Below are positions 63,484 through 64,000 of a DNA stretch of 64,000 bases, piece by piece. Below the pieces are notes generated by a model. It did not search any database, was not told where the DNA came from, and was given only the letters and a program-made list of their open reading frames with translations. The position numbers and the translations under genes are program-made. The DNA comes from Bog-473 sp963781955 (lineage in GTDB: Bacteria > Actinomycetota > Acidimicrobiia > Acidimicrobiales > RAAP-2): assembly GCA_963781955.1 (NCBI GenBank), contig CAWAHU010000001.1, positions 992,001 to 1,056,000 of the forward strand, read 5' to 3'. How positions within the stretch are numbered: position 1 is the stretch's first letter; each line of letters starts with the position of its first letter.

Positions 63484-64000
63484 ATGTGGCTCGAAGAGGA
63501 GTGTGCGCTCGTCGATGCCGGTGAGCACGTCGTCGATGTCCCGCCGACGTTGGCCTCGAGGGTTCGGGTCCTCGGCACCGGTCGCTCGGAGAAGAACGAC
63601 CCCAACGACGCACTCTCCGTGGCGATTGCGGCCCTGCGCTCTGACTCTCTGCGTCAGGTCGAGGTCGCCGACCACGCCGAGATCATGCGGCTGTTGGCCA
63701 AGCGGAACCATGATCTCGGCCGGATGCGGGCCCGGTTGATCTGCCGGCTTCACAACGCCCTGGCTGACCTCTCACCGGGAGGAATGGCCAAGGAACTCGA
63801 CGTTTCCGACGCCGATCGGCTCCTCGAGAGCTATGAGCCGGTGACCCCGATCGAGCACATGCGACACCAGCTCGCTCGAGAGCTCGTCGACGATGTGCGG
63901 CGCCTCGACACTTTGATCAAGGAGTCGCACCGCCGGATCCGCACTGCGGTCCGGGCCTCGAAGACTTCACTGACGGAGGTCTATGGCGTCGGTCCCATCG
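63484..64000 (+). pseudogene. IS110-family transposase (element E), 5'-truncated and running off the window
   Basis: The frame is open from an ATG at 63,484 to the window end (172 codons). DAGEHVVDVPPTLASRVRVL, EKNDPNDALSVAIAALRSDS and LAKRNHDLGRMRARLICRLH are typical of the middle and end of the IS110 DEDD domain. The first ~60 residues, which include the first catalytic Asp block, are absent upstream, where stops occur. It is a different type from elements A-D. Whether the 3' half is intact cannot be seen. Confidence 0.75.

Noticed and set aside
1..64000. CRISPR arrays, rRNA genes and phage structural genes
   Set aside because: Looked for spaced repeats, rRNA signatures and capsid or terminase motifs; none seen. 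Only one complete tRNA was found.

Overview
The window is high-GC DNA from an Actinomycetota-type bacterium. The signs are GTG starts, four-base gene overlaps, a MurT/GatD pair for lipid II amidation, a Ddn-like (F420 family) domain, mycobacteria-like lipid enzymes and leaderless-looking promoters. An Acidimicrobiia-like host is my best guess, by inference only.

Positions 1-15,700 look like chromosomal backbone: very GC-rich, densely packed and free of transposons. They carry a partial surface-polymer acyltransferase, a GNAT enzyme, a LysR regulator, a HAD-phosphatase/acyltransferase fusion followed by coupled murT-gatD, an MBL-fold hydrolase and a DUF1330 protein. A tightly coupled four-gene minus-strand operon follows: reductase-HAD fusion, zinc dehydrogenase, LarA-like protein and PlsC-type acyltransferase. 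It diverges from a TetR gene across a short operator-like region and probably builds or remodels an unidentified lipid.

At 15,738 lies a complete tRNA-Val(CAC). Its 3' half, as a 48-bp exact core inside a longer diverged repeat, recurs at 36,611. The 20.8 kb between behaves like an integrated island with lower GC and many small genes. Its cargo leans to monovalent cation handling: an RCK potassium channel, a KimA-like permease fused to an OB-fold (frameshifted), a P-type ATPase with Na+/K+-ATPase-type motifs, a KdpD-like DUF4118 protein and a cyclic-nucleotide-binding protein. It also holds three small ABM-type proteins, a CPBP protease, a mini-operon of Cys-rich small proteins, an IS481-type and an IS256-type element. 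No integrase is visible.

From 36,600 to 64,000 the DNA is a mosaic. A GntR-ABC exporter operon is followed by six IS110-family copies of five types, two of them near-identical and 15.3 kb apart. Between them sit metabolic genes (aldehyde dehydrogenase, SDR, CaiB-type CoA transferase, branched-chain-type substrate-binding protein, MFS carrier, Ddn-alcohol dehydrogenase fusion), a secreted (alpha/alpha)6-like protein, a lipoprotein and several gene remnants. The IS110 elements carry long conserved non-coding segments that are candidate bridge RNAs.

Four otherwise well-preserved genes (zinc dehydrogenase, IS481 transposase, KimA-like permease, MFS carrier) are each broken by a single-base frameshift, so assembly error should be considered before calling them dead.
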